DNA of 64,000 bases from Williamsia sp. 1138 (GCF_002095435.2 NZ_MJEJ02000033.1:1-64000); one strand, 5' to 3'. Shown: positions 34,418 through 44,215, counted from the stretch's first letter. A program made the numbers and translations. Notes: a model not told the origin generated them from the sequence alone.

Positions 34418-36658
34418 TCAGGGACGGAGCACACCGCCCGGCTGACCCACCTCGACTCCGCTGGTGGTGACGGTCACCATGCGAGCAGTGGTGATGTCGA
34501 AGAACAGTCCGGCCACCCGCATGCGTCCGTCGGCGACGGCCCTGCCGACCACCGGATGGCGCTGCAGGGTCTGCAGCTGCAGTGCCACATTCACGATCCC
34601 GAGCTGATCGACTTCATCGAACCCTGCCTGGGCTGCGCTGAGTCCGGCGGGGTGGCCGGCGCGGAAGGCCGCCAGGGACGGCTGTGCGTTCTGCAACCAG
34701 CTGGCCACCGGGCCACTGTCGTCGGCCGCGTCCCCCGCGATGAGCGCCTTCATCGCACCGCACGACGAATGTCCACACACCACCGCCGAACTGACACCCA
34801 ACTCGTCGATCGCGAACTCGATGGCGGCCTCGACCGACGTGTCAGTGGCAGGGCCGGCCGGAACGAGGTTGCCGACGTTGCGGACGGTGAACAGGTCACC
34901 TGGACCGCTGGAGGTGATCACGTTGGGGACCACCCTGGAGTCGGCGCACGTGATGAACAGCGTGTCCGGGTCCTGTCCGTCGGCGAGATCGGTCAAGTAC
35001 CCGAGCAGTTCGTCGGCGCCGTGCCGGTGGTATTCGTCGACGCCGTCCTTGATCGGCTGCAGCGCCCGAGGGGAGTCGGTCGCCGCGCCGGACTGCCAGG
35101 ACTTCCATGGCACCAGGCCCAGCCCCCGGCCGAAAGGTGTCCGACGCTGCGGCGGCGCGACGGGCGCGTCTTCGATGGTCGCTCCGCCGGTCTGCTGGAT
35201 GACCACGGTTCCGCCATTCGCTTCGTGCGCCCGCTTCCAGTCTTCGATCGTGTCTGCCGCGGCATGGTCGAGGTAGTCGGTGTCGAGTTCGATGCTCACG
35301 TGCGCGTCTGCTGGGACCGAGGCCAGCGTCTTCGTCAGGCGCGGCAGCGCGAGGAAGCTCAGCGACCCCCTGATGCTCACGCGCCACTGCCGAGATCCAT
35401 TGGTGCCGAACTGTTCTGCGGTCATCTCGGCGCGGACCACGCGCCAGATCAGCACCAGGACCGCGACGGCCAATCCGATCCCGACGCCCTCGAGCAGGTT
35501 GAGGAAGATCACCGACATCATCGTGATCAGGTAGACCCAGAGATCACCGGTTCGCCGAGCCAATCGCATGTGCGCGAGTTTGACCAGCTGGATACCGATG
35601 ACCACGAGTAGTCCTGCGAGTGCAGCCTTCGGAATCTGCTGCACCAGCCCGGTCAGCAACACGGAGAACACGAGCAGCCAGAAGCCGTGCATGACGGTCG
35701 AGGCGCGGGTGCGGGCACCGGTCGCGACGTTCGTCGAACTGCGCACGATCACACCGGTGACCGGCAATCCACCGAGCATGCCCGACGTGATGTTCGCGCT
35801 GCCCTGCCCCAGCAGTTCCCGATTGAAATCCGTGCGGGGGCCGGTGTGCATCTTGTCCACTGCGACGGCCGAGAGCAGCGATTCGACACTCGCTATCAGG
35901 GCCACCGTGATCACGCCGAGCACGACGGCGCCCCAGTTGCCGGTCGGAAGCTCCGGCAGCGCAATCGAATCGAAGAAGTTGCCGCCGAGTTCGATTCGCT
36001 CGGCGTCGATCGGAGCGAGAACGGCGACCAGGGTCGCGGCGACGATGGCGACCAACGGGCCCGGCACCTTGCGTACGTTCGCCGGTAGCAGTGGCCAGGA
36101 GAGCATGATGATCACCACGAGTCCACCGACCAGGACGTCGGCAGTCCGGAAGTCGACGATCTGACCGGGCAGGGCCGTCAGATTCTCCCAGGCATCACTA
36201 CGTGAGGACCCGCCGAGCAGGACATGGATCTGTTGTAGGGCAATGGTGATACCTATACCTGCGAGCATCGCGTGCACCACGACGGGTGCGATGGCCAACG
36301 CCGACTGTGCCACCCGGCTCAGTCCGAACACTATTTGCAGGAGACCCGCTGCCACCGTGATCGCGCAGGTGACCTTCCACCCGAAGTTTGCGACCAGCTC
36401 GGCGACCACGACGGTCAGTCCCGCTGCCGGTCCGCTGACCTGCAACGGGGACCCGCCGATCATCCCGGCCACGATGCCGCCGACCACGCCCGCGATGAGT
36501 CCCGCCATCACCGGCGCACCTGAAGCAATGGCAATTCCGAGCGAAAGCGGTAGCGCTACAAGGAAAACCACCAGCGAAGCTGGTAAGTCATACCGAAAAT
36601 TTTCCTTGAAGTACTTCCCCCGAACACGTGCTGATGAGTTCTCACTGAGCATCTGCAT
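34418..36658 (-). CDS. SulP anion transporter fused to beta-carbonic anhydrase
   Basis: A 746-residue fusion. Residues about 20-410 form the SulP membrane domain (PASLVVFLVALPLSLGIAIA, TGVIVRSSTNVATGARTRAS), followed by a short STAS-like stretch to about 490 and a beta-carbonic anhydrase from about 520. Zinc ligands and the Asp-Arg dyad are seen in ITCADSRVVPN (Cys571) and VVCGHSSCGAMKA. The protein probably imports bicarbonate or sulfate with interconversion of CO2 and bicarbonate at the inner face. The same fusion occurs in M. tuberculosis Rv3273. Start 36658 or 36652. Confidence 0.92.
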   Translation of the reverse strand: MQMLSENSSARVRGKYFKENFRYDLPASLVVFLVALPLSLGIAIASGAPVMAGLIAGVVGGIVAGMIGGSPLQVSGPAAGLTVVVAELVANFGWKVTCAITVAAGLLQIVFGLSRVAQSALAIAPVVVHAMLAGIGITIALQQIHVLLGGSSRSDAWENLTALPGQIVDFRTADVLVGGLVVIIMLSWPLLPANVRKVPGPLVAIVAATLVAVLAPIDAERIELGGNFFDSIALPELPTGNWGAVVLGVITVALIASVESLLSAVAVDKMHTGPRTDFNRELLGQGSANITSGMLGGLPVTGVIVRSSTNVATGARTRASTVMHGFWLLVFSVLLTGLVQQIPKAALAGLLVVIGIQLVKLAHMRLARRTGDLWVYLITMMSVIFLNLLEGVGIGLAVAVLVLIWRVVRAEMTAEQFGTNGSRQWRVSIRGSLSFLALPRLTKTLASVPADAHVSIELDTDYLDHAAADTIEDWKRAHEANGGTVVIQQTGGATIEDAPVAPPQRRTPFGRGLGLVPWKSWQSGAATDSPRALQPIKDGVDEYHRHGADELLGYLTDLADGQDPDTLFITCADSRVVPNVITSSGPGDLFTVRNVGNLVPAGPATDTSVEAAIEFAIDELGVSSAVVCGHSSCGAMKALIAGDAADDSGPVASWLQNAQPSLAAFRAGHPAGLSAAQAGFDEVDQLGIVNVALQLQTLQRHPVVGRAVADGRMRVAGLFFDITTARMVTVTTSGVEVGQPGGVLRP

Positions 36659-36749
36659 GATTTACAACCGTAGGGACGCCACGTTAACAACGCCTTAGAT
36701 TTTCATTACGTTGCACGATTTGTGACGTATGCGACGATTGCCGGGTAAG

Positions 36750-36778
36750 TCCGGTTTGCTCACCCCACTGAAACCGGA
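36750..36778 (+). promoter_or_regulatory. Leader hairpin upstream of the PLP enzyme
   Basis: TCCGGTTT (36750-36757) and AAACCGGA (36771-36778) form a perfect 8-bp stem with a 13-base loop, 70 bases before the ATG at 36848. It lacks the conserved core of the SAM riboswitches I know and could be an operator or leader structure. Confidence 0.35.
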
Positions 36779-36847
36779 GGACATCACAGCTCCTCCGACA
36801 ATCGCGACATCCTCCGACATCGGCAACAGCCTCGGTAATCTGTTGCG

Positions 36848-38050
36848 ATGTCCCGCCCAGATAACGAGATCCCGTCCACGCTGGCCTTCGGCAGTCGCGC
36901 TGTTCATGCCGGTAACAGCGTCGACAAAGGGTCCGGCGCAATTCGCACACCCATCGTGATGGCGAACTCGTACGCGCTCCCCGATGATCCGTCGAACGTC
37001 AGGTGGTCGGGCACCGACATCCCGCTCTACACCCGTAACTCGGGTGCCAATCAGATTGCGCTGCAAAACAAGATCGCCGCCCTCGAGGACGCGGAAGACG
37101 CAGTGGTCCTCGCGTCCGGGGTGGCCGCGCTGCACGCGGTCTTCTTCACGTATCTGAACACCGGCGACCACATCGTCGTCGCCGACGTGACCTACGAGGC
37201 CACCTGGCGGTTGTTCACCGAACTGCTCCCGCAGAAATACGGCATAGAAGCCACCTTCGTCGATGCGGCAGACCCGGATGCGGTGCGGGCGGCGATGCGC
37301 CCGACCACCAAGATCGTGCACGTCGAGGCCATCGCCAATCCGACGACCAAGGTGACCGACATTTCCGTGGTCGCGGGCATCGCGCACGCCGGCGGGGCTC
37401 TGCTGTCGGTGGACTCCACGTTCACCCCGCCGCCGCTCTACACCCCCATCGCCGACGGCGCCGATCTGGTGGTCCACTCGTTGACCAAGTACTACAACGG
37501 CCATGGCGACGCGATGGGTGGCGCCGTGGTCGGCTCGCGAGAGCTGATCGCGCCCATCAAATCGAACGCGATGGTCGATGTGGGAGGGGTGATCTCGCCG
37601 TTCAACGCCTGGCTGATCAGTCGCGGCGTGATCACGCTGCCGCTGCGGTTGGCCCGCCACCTCGAATCGGCCCGGCAAGTGGCCGAATTCCTCGAGGCCG
37701 ACGAGCGGGTCGCCTACGTGGCCTACCCGGGTCTGCCGTCACATCCGCAGCACGACGTCGCGGTTCGGCAGTTCGGTGGCCGCGGTTTCGGGGCGATGAT
37801 GGCCTTCGCGGTGCGCGGCGACGCCGACACCCAGAACCGCTTCGTGGCGAATCTGCGCATGATCACCTCTGCGGTCTCCCTGGGACACGACGAGTCGCTG
37901 ATCGTGCACGTGGGCACTGACGGACCCCGCGTTACCGCCTACCCGGAAACCTTCCGGACGTGGGGCCACCTACGGTTCTCGATCGGACTCGAGGACCCGT
38001 CCGACATCATCGCCGATCTACGCGGCGCGCTCGACGAGTCGGTCAACTGA
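36848..38050 (+). CDS. Cys/Met-metabolism PLP enzyme (cystathionine gamma-lyase/synthase type)
   Basis: A 400-residue fold-type I PLP enzyme of the transsulfuration family. The PLP lysine is in VVHSLTKYYNGHGDAMGG, the phosphate-binding region in LASGVAALHAVFFTYLNTGD, and the R-rich entrance in PLYTRNSGANQIALQNKIA. It probably does beta- or gamma-elimination on cystathionine, homocysteine or methionine; subfamilies cannot be separated by eye. It diverges from the SulP gene and its stop abuts the convergent MFS stop (TGATCA, 38048-38053), leaving no intergenic space. Confidence 0.88.
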   Translation: MSRPDNEIPSTLAFGSRAVHAGNSVDKGSGAIRTPIVMANSYALPDDPSNVRWSGTDIPLYTRNSGANQIALQNKIAALEDAEDAVVLASGVAALHAVFFTYLNTGDHIVVADVTYEATWRLFTELLPQKYGIEATFVDAADPDAVRAAMRPTTKIVHVEAIANPTTKVTDISVVAGIAHAGGALLSVDSTFTPPPLYTPIADGADLVVHSLTKYYNGHGDAMGGAVVGSRELIAPIKSNAMVDVGGVISPFNAWLISRGVITLPLRLARHLESARQVAEFLEADERVAYVAYPGLPSHPQHDVAVRQFGGRGFGAMMAFAVRGDADTQNRFVANLRMITSAVSLGHDESLIVHVGTDGPRVTAYPETFRTWGHLRFSIGLEDPSDIIADLRGALDESVN

Positions 38051-39277
38051 TCAGATCGCATCTCTCGATCGGGTCAGCAGGGCCACGAGGGCGCCTGCCG
38101 CCAGCGCTGCGATCACACCGGAGAACGCGACACCGGCCGTGGTCAGCGTCCACGCCTCGGCAGCGAACCCGACCGCGATGATCGGCACCGAGATCGCCAA
38201 GTAGGCGACGACGAAGTATGCGGACGTCGCGTCGGCCTTGCGATGCGGTTCCACCCGCGCTGCGATGGCAGCGATGCCCTTGCTGAACAGCAGTCCCTGG
38301 CTGGCGCCCGCGATCACGGCTCCCACAACGAGTCCCGCGAGCGACGCCGTCTCCAGGCTCACGATGAGCACTGCCATCCCCGCGACCAGTCCGACATAAC
38401 CCCAGAGCAGCGAGGCCCGAAGCGGTGCCTTGGAGGTCAGTATCTGGGTCAGCGCCGAGGTCGCGAAGAGAACGAACACCACGAGTCCCGTGATCGTCGG
38501 GGACGAGACGTCCAGAACGCTCGCCATGAAGTTGGGTGCCACCGCAGTGAACAGACCTGCGACGGCGAAGCCCGCGACCGCACCAACCGCAGCCTGCGTG
38601 AATATCCCTCTGACGGAGGGCGGGACGCTCACCCGCTGCAGCGTCGGGCGGGCACCCTTGAGGACCTTGACGGTCTCGGGGACCAGCGACAACCCGATAC
38701 CCGCGATGATCAGGAGCACCGCGTGGACCACGAAGATCGTCCTGGTCGGATACGGCGCGAACTCGGTGACCATCCCCGCAACCAACGGTCCGAGACCCAG
38801 ACCTCCGATGTTGGCCGCAGTGGCAACCGCTGTCGCCATCCCGCGTCTGCCGCGAGGCGCCGCCTCGATGACGGCAACCGTAGCGGTGCTGGTGAAGATT
38901 CCCGCCGAGAATCCTGAGACCAGTCGGCCCACGAACAGGATCTCGACACTGCCACCGATCAGGAAGAGCACAGCACTCACGAACGAGAGGGCCACGCCCG
39001 CATAGAGCATCGGGCGGCGGCCGATGGTGTCGGAGAACTGTCCGACACCGACCAGTGCTGCGATCACGCCCACGGCATACGTGGCGAAGATGAGGGTGGT
39101 CATGAGACTGCCGAAACCGAACTCGCGCTCGTACTCCGGATACAGCGGAGTCGGCAACGTGGTGCCCATCATCACCACCGCGAACGAGTACACGACCGCC
39201 GGGAAGGCCAGCACTCTCAGACGACCCGGTCGCGCGACCGCGGTGTCGTCGGTCAGCTGGGTTCGATCGTCGGTCAT
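38051..39277 (-). CDS. MFS transporter
   Basis: A 408-residue, 12-helix major facilitator protein. The N-terminal half has TPLYPEYEREFGFGSLMTTL and VGQFSDTIGRRPMLYAGVAL, the standard loop 2-3 motif. It lies downstream of the amidohydrolase operon on the same strand, with a 148-base gap holding short repeats (CCGGTA-AGAG twice), so it may or may not be cotranscribed. Efflux is more likely than uptake from the general sequence pattern, but no substrate can be named. Confidence 0.85.
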   Translation of the reverse strand: MTDDRTQLTDDTAVARPGRLRVLAFPAVVYSFAVVMMGTTLPTPLYPEYEREFGFGSLMTTLIFATYAVGVIAALVGVGQFSDTIGRRPMLYAGVALSFVSAVLFLIGGSVEILFVGRLVSGFSAGIFTSTATVAVIEAAPRGRRGMATAVATAANIGGLGLGPLVAGMVTEFAPYPTRTIFVVHAVLLIIAGIGLSLVPETVKVLKGARPTLQRVSVPPSVRGIFTQAAVGAVAGFAVAGLFTAVAPNFMASVLDVSSPTITGLVVFVLFATSALTQILTSKAPLRASLLWGYVGLVAGMAVLIVSLETASLAGLVVGAVIAGASQGLLFSKGIAAIAARVEPHRKADATSAYFVVAYLAISVPIIAVGFAAEAWTLTTAGVAFSGVIAALAAGALVALLTRSRDAI

Positions 39278-39425
39278 GGCCTACCTCGTTCGTCGATGTA
39301 CTCGGGTACTCACCTCACAAGCCTCTCAGGCGCCCCGTTGTTCCAACGCGTTCGAAGATGGAATTTCCGGCTCGCCGGTACAGAGATTGCAGCTGGCCGG
39401 TAGAGCTGCGCCGCCACGCCGCCGA

Positions 39426-40670
39426 TTACAGAGCGGGCGGCGCTGTCCAGGTCTGGGTCTCGCTGACCGACACGATGGCACCGTTGTGGATGACGATGCG
39501 ATCGGCGGGTGCGTTTGCGATGACGTCGAGCACGCTTGTGCCGCGGACCGCGAGAAACTCTGCCCGTGCACCCACCCTCGCGCCCGCCTGCGGCAGGCCC
39601 ATCACCGTCCTCGCGTCGTCTGTCACCATCGCCAGCGCCACGTCGGGACGGACGTGGGCGGCAGCGATGGTCAGAGCCGCCGTTTCCAGGGCGTCGCTGC
39701 GGCCGATCGGATTGAAGGGATCGCGCACGTTGTCGGCGCCCGCGGCCACGCAGACCCCACCCGCTCGCAGCGGTTCGATGGCGGTGATACCGCGGGGCAT
39801 CGACACCGGGTGGTCGCGGCCCTGCAGGTAGAGGTTGGTGATCGGGTTGGCGACCACCCCCAGTCCGCTCGCGGCGATGCGCGGAATCAGTTCCTTCAGC
39901 TCGTCCGGCGCCATCGTCCCGAGCCGGGTGCAATGGCCGGCGGTACGGATCCGGTCGGCAGGCCAGTGCCGCACCCGATCGGCGAAGGCTGCGATCGTGT
40001 GGTGGTCACCTTCGAGGAACTCGTCGGTGTGCAAGTCGACACCGACGCCCCGCGCCTCGGCGATGTCCAGCAACCGGTTCAGGTCACCGATCGGATCCGG
40101 CGCACTGTGCGGCGACCCCCCGACCAGGTCCGCACCGGCATCGAGGGCGGCGTGGACGAGATCGTCACCCGAGTACACCTTGCACAGCGCGGCGATCTCG
40201 ATGTCGATCAGGCCCCGCAACTCGTTGCGGACCCGCACCACGGCGCGAATGCCCCGTAACGGATCGTCGCCGGCCAGGATGTCCACGTGCGATCGAACCG
40301 CAGTGGTTCCGTTGCGCACCAGGGCGAGTGCCGCCTCCCGCGCACGCGAGCGAAACGATTCCTCGTCGAAGGTCGCACTCCCCTGCTTCCAGCTGGCGAT
40401 GGCGTCATGGAGATCGCCCAGCGGTGGCTGCAACGCATCCCACGACAGCGCCTTGTCGAGATGTGCGTGCGGCTCGGCCGGCGCAGTCATCAAGACATAG
40501 CCACGTAGGTCGAGGCTTTCCCTGTCGGCCGCTGTGTGCTCATCGGTCGGCCCCACTGCGGAGACGACGACGTGCTCACCACAGCGGACGAGGTCGACGT
40601 CGACGACCGAACCGTCCGGCAGCGTCGCGCCGCGAAGTCGCGAAACCACCTGAGGAAGAACATAGTTCAC
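39426..40670 (-). CDS. Cytosine-deaminase-like amidohydrolase
   Basis: A 414-residue metal-dependent amidohydrolase of the CodA type, which deaminates cytosine or related N-heterocycles. Ligands are visible: HxH in PAEPHAHLDKALSWD, the following His/Glu regions in RSHVDILAGDD and GVDLHTDEFLEG, GHCTRLGTM, and the distal Asp in VAAGADNVRDPF. GTG 40670 has AGGAG eight bases upstream. It is the last gene of the ATPase-permease-dioxygenase-GntR operon. Length and motifs fit CodA, but the substrate could be another aminopyrimidine or triazine-like ring. Confidence 0.85.
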   Translation of the reverse strand: MNYVLPQVVSRLRGATLPDGSVVDVDLVRCGEHVVVSAVGPTDEHTAADRESLDLRGYVLMTAPAEPHAHLDKALSWDALQPPLGDLHDAIASWKQGSATFDEESFRSRAREAALALVRNGTTAVRSHVDILAGDDPLRGIRAVVRVRNELRGLIDIEIAALCKVYSGDDLVHAALDAGADLVGGSPHSAPDPIGDLNRLLDIAEARGVGVDLHTDEFLEGDHHTIAAFADRVRHWPADRIRTAGHCTRLGTMAPDELKELIPRIAASGLGVVANPITNLYLQGRDHPVSMPRGITAIEPLRAGGVCVAAGADNVRDPFNPIGRSDALETAALTIAAAHVRPDVALAMVTDDARTVMGLPQAGARVGARAEFLAVRGTSVLDVIANAPADRIVIHNGAIVSVSETQTWTAPPAL

Positions 40671-40722
40671 AAGACATACTCCTGAAATTTGGTCGGCTGA
40701 GAAGGCCGGGCTGGCGTCGCAC

Positions 40723-41367
40723 TCAGACCCGCTGGGTGCGCACGAAGATGCCCGCGACGTGGGCGCAGGCGGCTGTGCGGGCCCCCTCGGCGTCGCCTGC
40801 CTCGATCGCCGCGACGATCCGCTCGTGTTCGGACACCGCGAGCCGCCGGTTGAGATCGGCGGTCCACACATCCGACCGGAACAGATGGGATTGACCGTCC
40901 AACCTCGACAACGCCTCGCCCAGGGGGCGGTTGTCGGCGGTCTCCCGAATCAGCGTGTGAAACTCCAGGTCCAGCAGGGAATCGCGGCGCTGATCGGCCG
41001 GTTCGTCGAGCAGCTCGGACTGGACCTGCACCATCTTGCGAAGCTGTGCAACCGTCTCGTGCGTTGCTGTCAGGGTAGCGGTGTAGGCAGCGAGTCCGTC
41101 GAGTACCTCCCGCACGTCGAACACCGCTTTGAGTGTTCCCGCGTCCAGGGATGCGACGCGAGCGCCCGCGTTCCGCGTGTGCGACGCCAGACCCTCATAG
41201 ATCAGCTGCTGCACCGCTTCGCGAACGGGGGTGCGACTCACGTTCAATCGCGCAGCGAGCGCCGGGACGCTCAAGGGGCTGCCCGAGGCCAGCTCTCCCG
41301 AGAAGATCAACTCCCGCAGAGCATCGTGTACGGAGTCGGTCAACAGGGCACGCTCGGTTGACGCCAC
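40723..41367 (-). CDS. GntR-family regulator, FCD (FadR) type
   Basis: The 214-residue protein has an N-terminal winged helix (DALRELIFSGELASGSPLSV, then LAARLNVSRTPVREAVQQLI) and a helical FCD domain with metal/ligand-type residues (FHTLIRETADNRPLGEALSR, and the C-terminal HERIVAAIEAGDAEGARTAA). FCD regulators bind organic acids or heterocycles and short dyads such as TTGnnnnCAA. It lies inside the operon it probably controls; matching dyads sit in the divergent promoter region at 44176-44377. Confidence 0.9.
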   Translation of the reverse strand: MASTERALLTDSVHDALRELIFSGELASGSPLSVPALAARLNVSRTPVREAVQQLIYEGLASHTRNAGARVASLDAGTLKAVFDVREVLDGLAAYTATLTATHETVAQLRKMVQVQSELLDEPADQRRDSLLDLEFHTLIRETADNRPLGEALSRLDGQSHLFRSDVWTADLNRRLAVSEHERIVAAIEAGDAEGARTAACAHVAGIFVRTQRV

Positions 41368-41384
41368 GTCGCAATCCTCCTCCG

Positions 41385-42440
41385 CTAGTTCCCGGCCGCC
41401 GCGACCCGCGCGGTTTCACGCAGGTCGACCGTCGGCGCCGCACCCGTCCGAAGACCGGCCACCTTCATGGCGATGTTCTCGGCCACCGTGATCGGAGCGT
41501 AGCCGGTCTCGCCGTCTGAGAGGGTTCCGGGAAGTGGTTCGATGACGGCGTCGTGATTGCCGTCGAAGAAGAACGCCGCCGATCGTCGTCGCCGAATCTG
41601 TCCGTTCACCACCGGCGGGTCCACCCGGTGGATCGTCGACATCCAGCGGTCGTTGGTCCAGCGGGCCATGGCGTCGCCGAGATTGACCAGCAGGGCACCG
41701 TCAGCAGGCTCGACGTCATGCCAACGACCGCCACGGTCGAGCACCTGGAGACCCGGCACCTGATCGGCCCACAACACCGTCAGGATGCCGAAGTCCGAAT
41801 GTGCGCCCATACCGCGGAGGTCACCGGTGAACTCGGTATCGCCCTCGGGGAGCGCGTAGTTGTTCATCTTGAGTACCTCGATCGAGTGGTCGACCAAGGT
41901 GTCGAAGTGGTGCGGGGAGAGTCCGAGCGCATCGGTGAACGCTCGCATCAACGTGCGCGACAAGCTTTGGGCCGCGGCGAAGTACCGCATCACCCGTGGC
42001 TCGAAGCCGGGAGCCGCCCCGGGCCAGTTGTTTGGGGCGTAGCTGGTCTCCGGCAGGTCGAGGCCTGCAAAGTCCGCAGCGGCCGTACCCACCGTGTAGG
42101 CCTCGTAGAAGTCGTTCATCTGGTTCGCGGTCGGGATCCCCAGGCTCATACTGAGCGACTCGGACTTCGGCGGGGAGTACCCGCGGTTGGTGGACGGATC
42201 GCGCCGGTACTCCTTCTTCACTGCCAGCGGCAGGGCGAAGAACTCGTCGAGCGCGTCGGCCAGGTCCGTGATCAGGGTGGGATCGATGCCGTGCCCGACG
42301 ATCTGGACGAAACCCACCTCTCGGCACGCCGCGTCGAGTTCGGCGGCGACCGCGGCGCACTGCGTGCTGCTGCCGGCGCTGTGACCGGTGAGGTACGGGC
42401 TGATGTCGATGGTGGGCACGTGGAAGTTTTGTTGGGACAT
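41385..42440 (-). CDS. Isopenicillin-N-synthase-family 2OG/Fe(II) dioxygenase A
   Basis: A 351-residue non-haem iron oxygenase. The N-terminal DIOX_N domain holds VGFVQIVGHGIDPTLITDLA. The catalytic domain has the triad H-x-D in GMGAHSDFGILTVLW and distal His in WMSTIHRVDPP, with the 2-oxoglutarate-binding R-x-S in RRRRSAAFFFDG. It lies in the importer operon, 26 bases after the permease. Relatives of this family hydroxylate varied substrates, including thymine in fungi; the substrate here is not known. Confidence 0.9.
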   Translation of the reverse strand: MSQQNFHVPTIDISPYLTGHSAGSSTQCAAVAAELDAACREVGFVQIVGHGIDPTLITDLADALDEFFALPLAVKKEYRRDPSTNRGYSPPKSESLSMSLGIPTANQMNDFYEAYTVGTAAADFAGLDLPETSYAPNNWPGAAPGFEPRVMRYFAAAQSLSRTLMRAFTDALGLSPHHFDTLVDHSIEVLKMNNYALPEGDTEFTGDLRGMGAHSDFGILTVLWADQVPGLQVLDRGGRWHDVEPADGALLVNLGDAMARWTNDRWMSTIHRVDPPVVNGQIRRRRSAAFFFDGNHDAVIEPLPGTLSDGETGYAPITVAENIAMKVAGLRTGAAPTVDLRETARVAAAGN

Positions 42441-42466
42441 CGATGGTACTTCTTTCTACGAGGGGC

Positions 42467-43351
42467 TCAGGATTTGTTCGCGGACTCGTGCCAGCTGCCG
42501 ACCGCAGCCTTGGACACCAGGCCCATGAGCGCGAAGACGGCCACCCCGAACAGCGAGGCGAGCACGATGGCGGCGATCAGGTCGTCGGACTGTAGCCGGC
42601 CGCGGTAGACGTCGAGGAGCGTTCCGATGCCGGGTTGGCCTTTCGCGAAGAACATGTCGCCGATGATCGCGCCGACCACCACCAGTCCGGACGCAGTGCG
42701 GATACCGGTCAGAATGGTCGGAAGTGCAGTGCGCAGTTCGAGTTTGACCAAACGATCCCAGCGTGAGGCGTGCGAGAGGGCGAACAATTCGTGCAGACCC
42801 CGGTCCACCGAACGGATACCGAAATGTGTGTTGGTGATGATGGGGAAGGCCGCAATGAGAACGCATACGAGGGTGCGCGAAGACATCCCGTATCCGAACC
42901 ACAACCCGATCAGCGGCACGATCGCCAGGATCGGGATCACCTGGATCACCACGGCGTAGGGATAGATGATGCGCTCGATCCACTTGGCCTGACTCATCAG
43001 CACGCCCGTCCCGACCCCGACCACCACTGCCACGAGGAACCCTACGAGGGCCACCTGCGCCGTGACGGCGAGCGCCTCGAGCATGGGCTGCAGATGAGAC
43101 CAGTCCAGCAGCGAGTTGCTCAGCACCTCCGAGGGCGGTGGCAGCAGAAACCTCCGCTCGGGCGCGAGCACCCAGTAGCTGACGGCGGACCACGCTGCAA
43201 GAGCGCCGATCAGGGACAACAACGGGTAGGCCAGTGCAGCAGCGAATCCCCTGAGGCGGCGGCTGTTTCGGCTGCGGGCCCGAGTCCCGACCATCGCCTT
43301 GCTGCGTGGGCGGATCCGGGCAGGCAGGCCGAGGGTGGCGGTGAGGGTCAT
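42467..43351 (-). CDS. ABC importer permease (SsuC/TauC/NMT1 type)
   Basis: A 294-residue inner-membrane permease with about six helices. The EAA loop that contacts the ATPase is seen in RLVKLELRTALPTILTGIRT with ASGLVVVGAIIGDMFFAKGQ after it. The first 40 residues are basic and cytoplasmic. Its ATG overlaps the ATPase stop (43348-43351). This permease type moves sulfonates, nitrate, pyrimidine precursors or riboflavin-like compounds. Confidence 0.92.
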   Translation of the reverse strand: MTLTATLGLPARIRPRSKAMVGTRARSRNSRRLRGFAAALAYPLLSLIGALAAWSAVSYWVLAPERRFLLPPPSEVLSNSLLDWSHLQPMLEALAVTAQVALVGFLVAVVVGVGTGVLMSQAKWIERIIYPYAVVIQVIPILAIVPLIGLWFGYGMSSRTLVCVLIAAFPIITNTHFGIRSVDRGLHELFALSHASRWDRLVKLELRTALPTILTGIRTASGLVVVGAIIGDMFFAKGQPGIGTLLDVYRGRLQSDDLIAAIVLASLFGVAVFALMGLVSKAAVGSWHESANKS

Positions 43352-44154
43352 CGGATACTCCCGTGCAAGGTCGCCGAGATGTCGGCGACGTATTCGTTGA
43401 ACCGTGGGTCGAATCGCAGCTCTGGGTCTCGCGGGTACGGCAGGTCGATGTCGATCACCGCCGCGATCCTGCCCGGGCGGGGTGTCATCACCACCACCTT
43501 GTTGGCGAGATAGACCGCTTCCGACACCGAGTGGGTGATGAACATGGCAGTGAACTTCTCTGTCGCATAGAGCTTCTGCAGCTCGGCCTGCATCTCGAGG
43601 CGGGTCATCTCGTCGAGGGCCCCGAACGGCTCGTCGAGCAGCATGATCTCCGGAGACAGCGTGAGCGCCCGGGCGAGGGACACCCGCATCTTCATGCCGC
43701 CCGACAATGCATTCGGCAGTTGATTCGCGAACTGGTCGAGTCCGACCGCTGAGATCGCCTCCGCAGCACGACGTTTGTAGTCTGCTCGGTGGCCTCGCCG
43801 GTCACGTCTGAGTTCTCCCCCTTTCAGTTCTGCCGACAGTTCCACGTTGGCGCGGACGTTGCGCCACGGAAGCAGAGTCGGCTCCTGGAAGATGAAACCG
43901 ACCGATTCGCCGGCCACCGCCACCGAACCCTCGGTAGGTCTCTCGAGCCCGGCAGCCATGCGCAGCAGCGTCGACTTTCCGCATCCTGACGGGCCCACCA
44001 CCGCGACGAAATCGCCGCGTCGGACTTCGAGGTCCGCCTTTTCGATGGCAACGGTTCCGGTGTCGAACTGCTTCACCACATCTGCGAACACCATCTGCAG
44101 ATCTTTGGTGAGCCGTCGAGCGTCGGTTCCCCGCGTCGTGTCGGCTAGTTTCAT
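43348..44154 (-). CDS. ABC importer ATP-binding protein (SsuB/TauB type)
   Basis: A 268-residue ATPase with Walker A VVGPSGCGKSTLLRMAAGLE, Q-loop FIFQEPTLLPWRNV, signature ALSGGMKMRVSLARAL and Walker B IMLLDEPFGALDEMTRLEMQ. ATG 44154 (MKLADT) has TTGGAG nine bases upstream; ATG 44160 is an in-frame alternative. It is the first gene of the minus-strand operon and serves the permease at 42467 and the lipoprotein encoded divergently at 44403. Confidence 0.93.
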   Translation of the reverse strand: MKLADTTRGTDARRLTKDLQMVFADVVKQFDTGTVAIEKADLEVRRGDFVAVVGPSGCGKSTLLRMAAGLERPTEGSVAVAGESVGFIFQEPTLLPWRNVRANVELSAELKGGELRRDRRGHRADYKRRAAEAISAVGLDQFANQLPNALSGGMKMRVSLARALTLSPEIMLLDEPFGALDEMTRLEMQAELQKLYATEKFTAMFITHSVSEAVYLANKVVVMTPRPGRIAAVIDIDLPYPRDPELRFDPRFNEYVADISATLHGSIR

Positions 44155-44175
44155 CGTCATCTCCAAGAGCTTGGC

Positions 44176-44188
44176 TGTACATGCAACA
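44176..44188. promoter_or_regulatory. CATGCA operator site 1
   Basis: TGTACATGCAACA, an imperfect dyad just upstream of the ATPase start, shares the TACATGCA core with site 2. Confidence 0.45.
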
Positions 44189-44215
44189 GGCTGGCCTTCC
44201 AACGCTTCTCATCTT

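Noticed and set aside
36660-36847. SAM riboswitch upstream of the PLP enzyme
   Set aside because: A hairpin is present, but the conserved cores of SAM-I, SAM-II or SAM-IV were not found.
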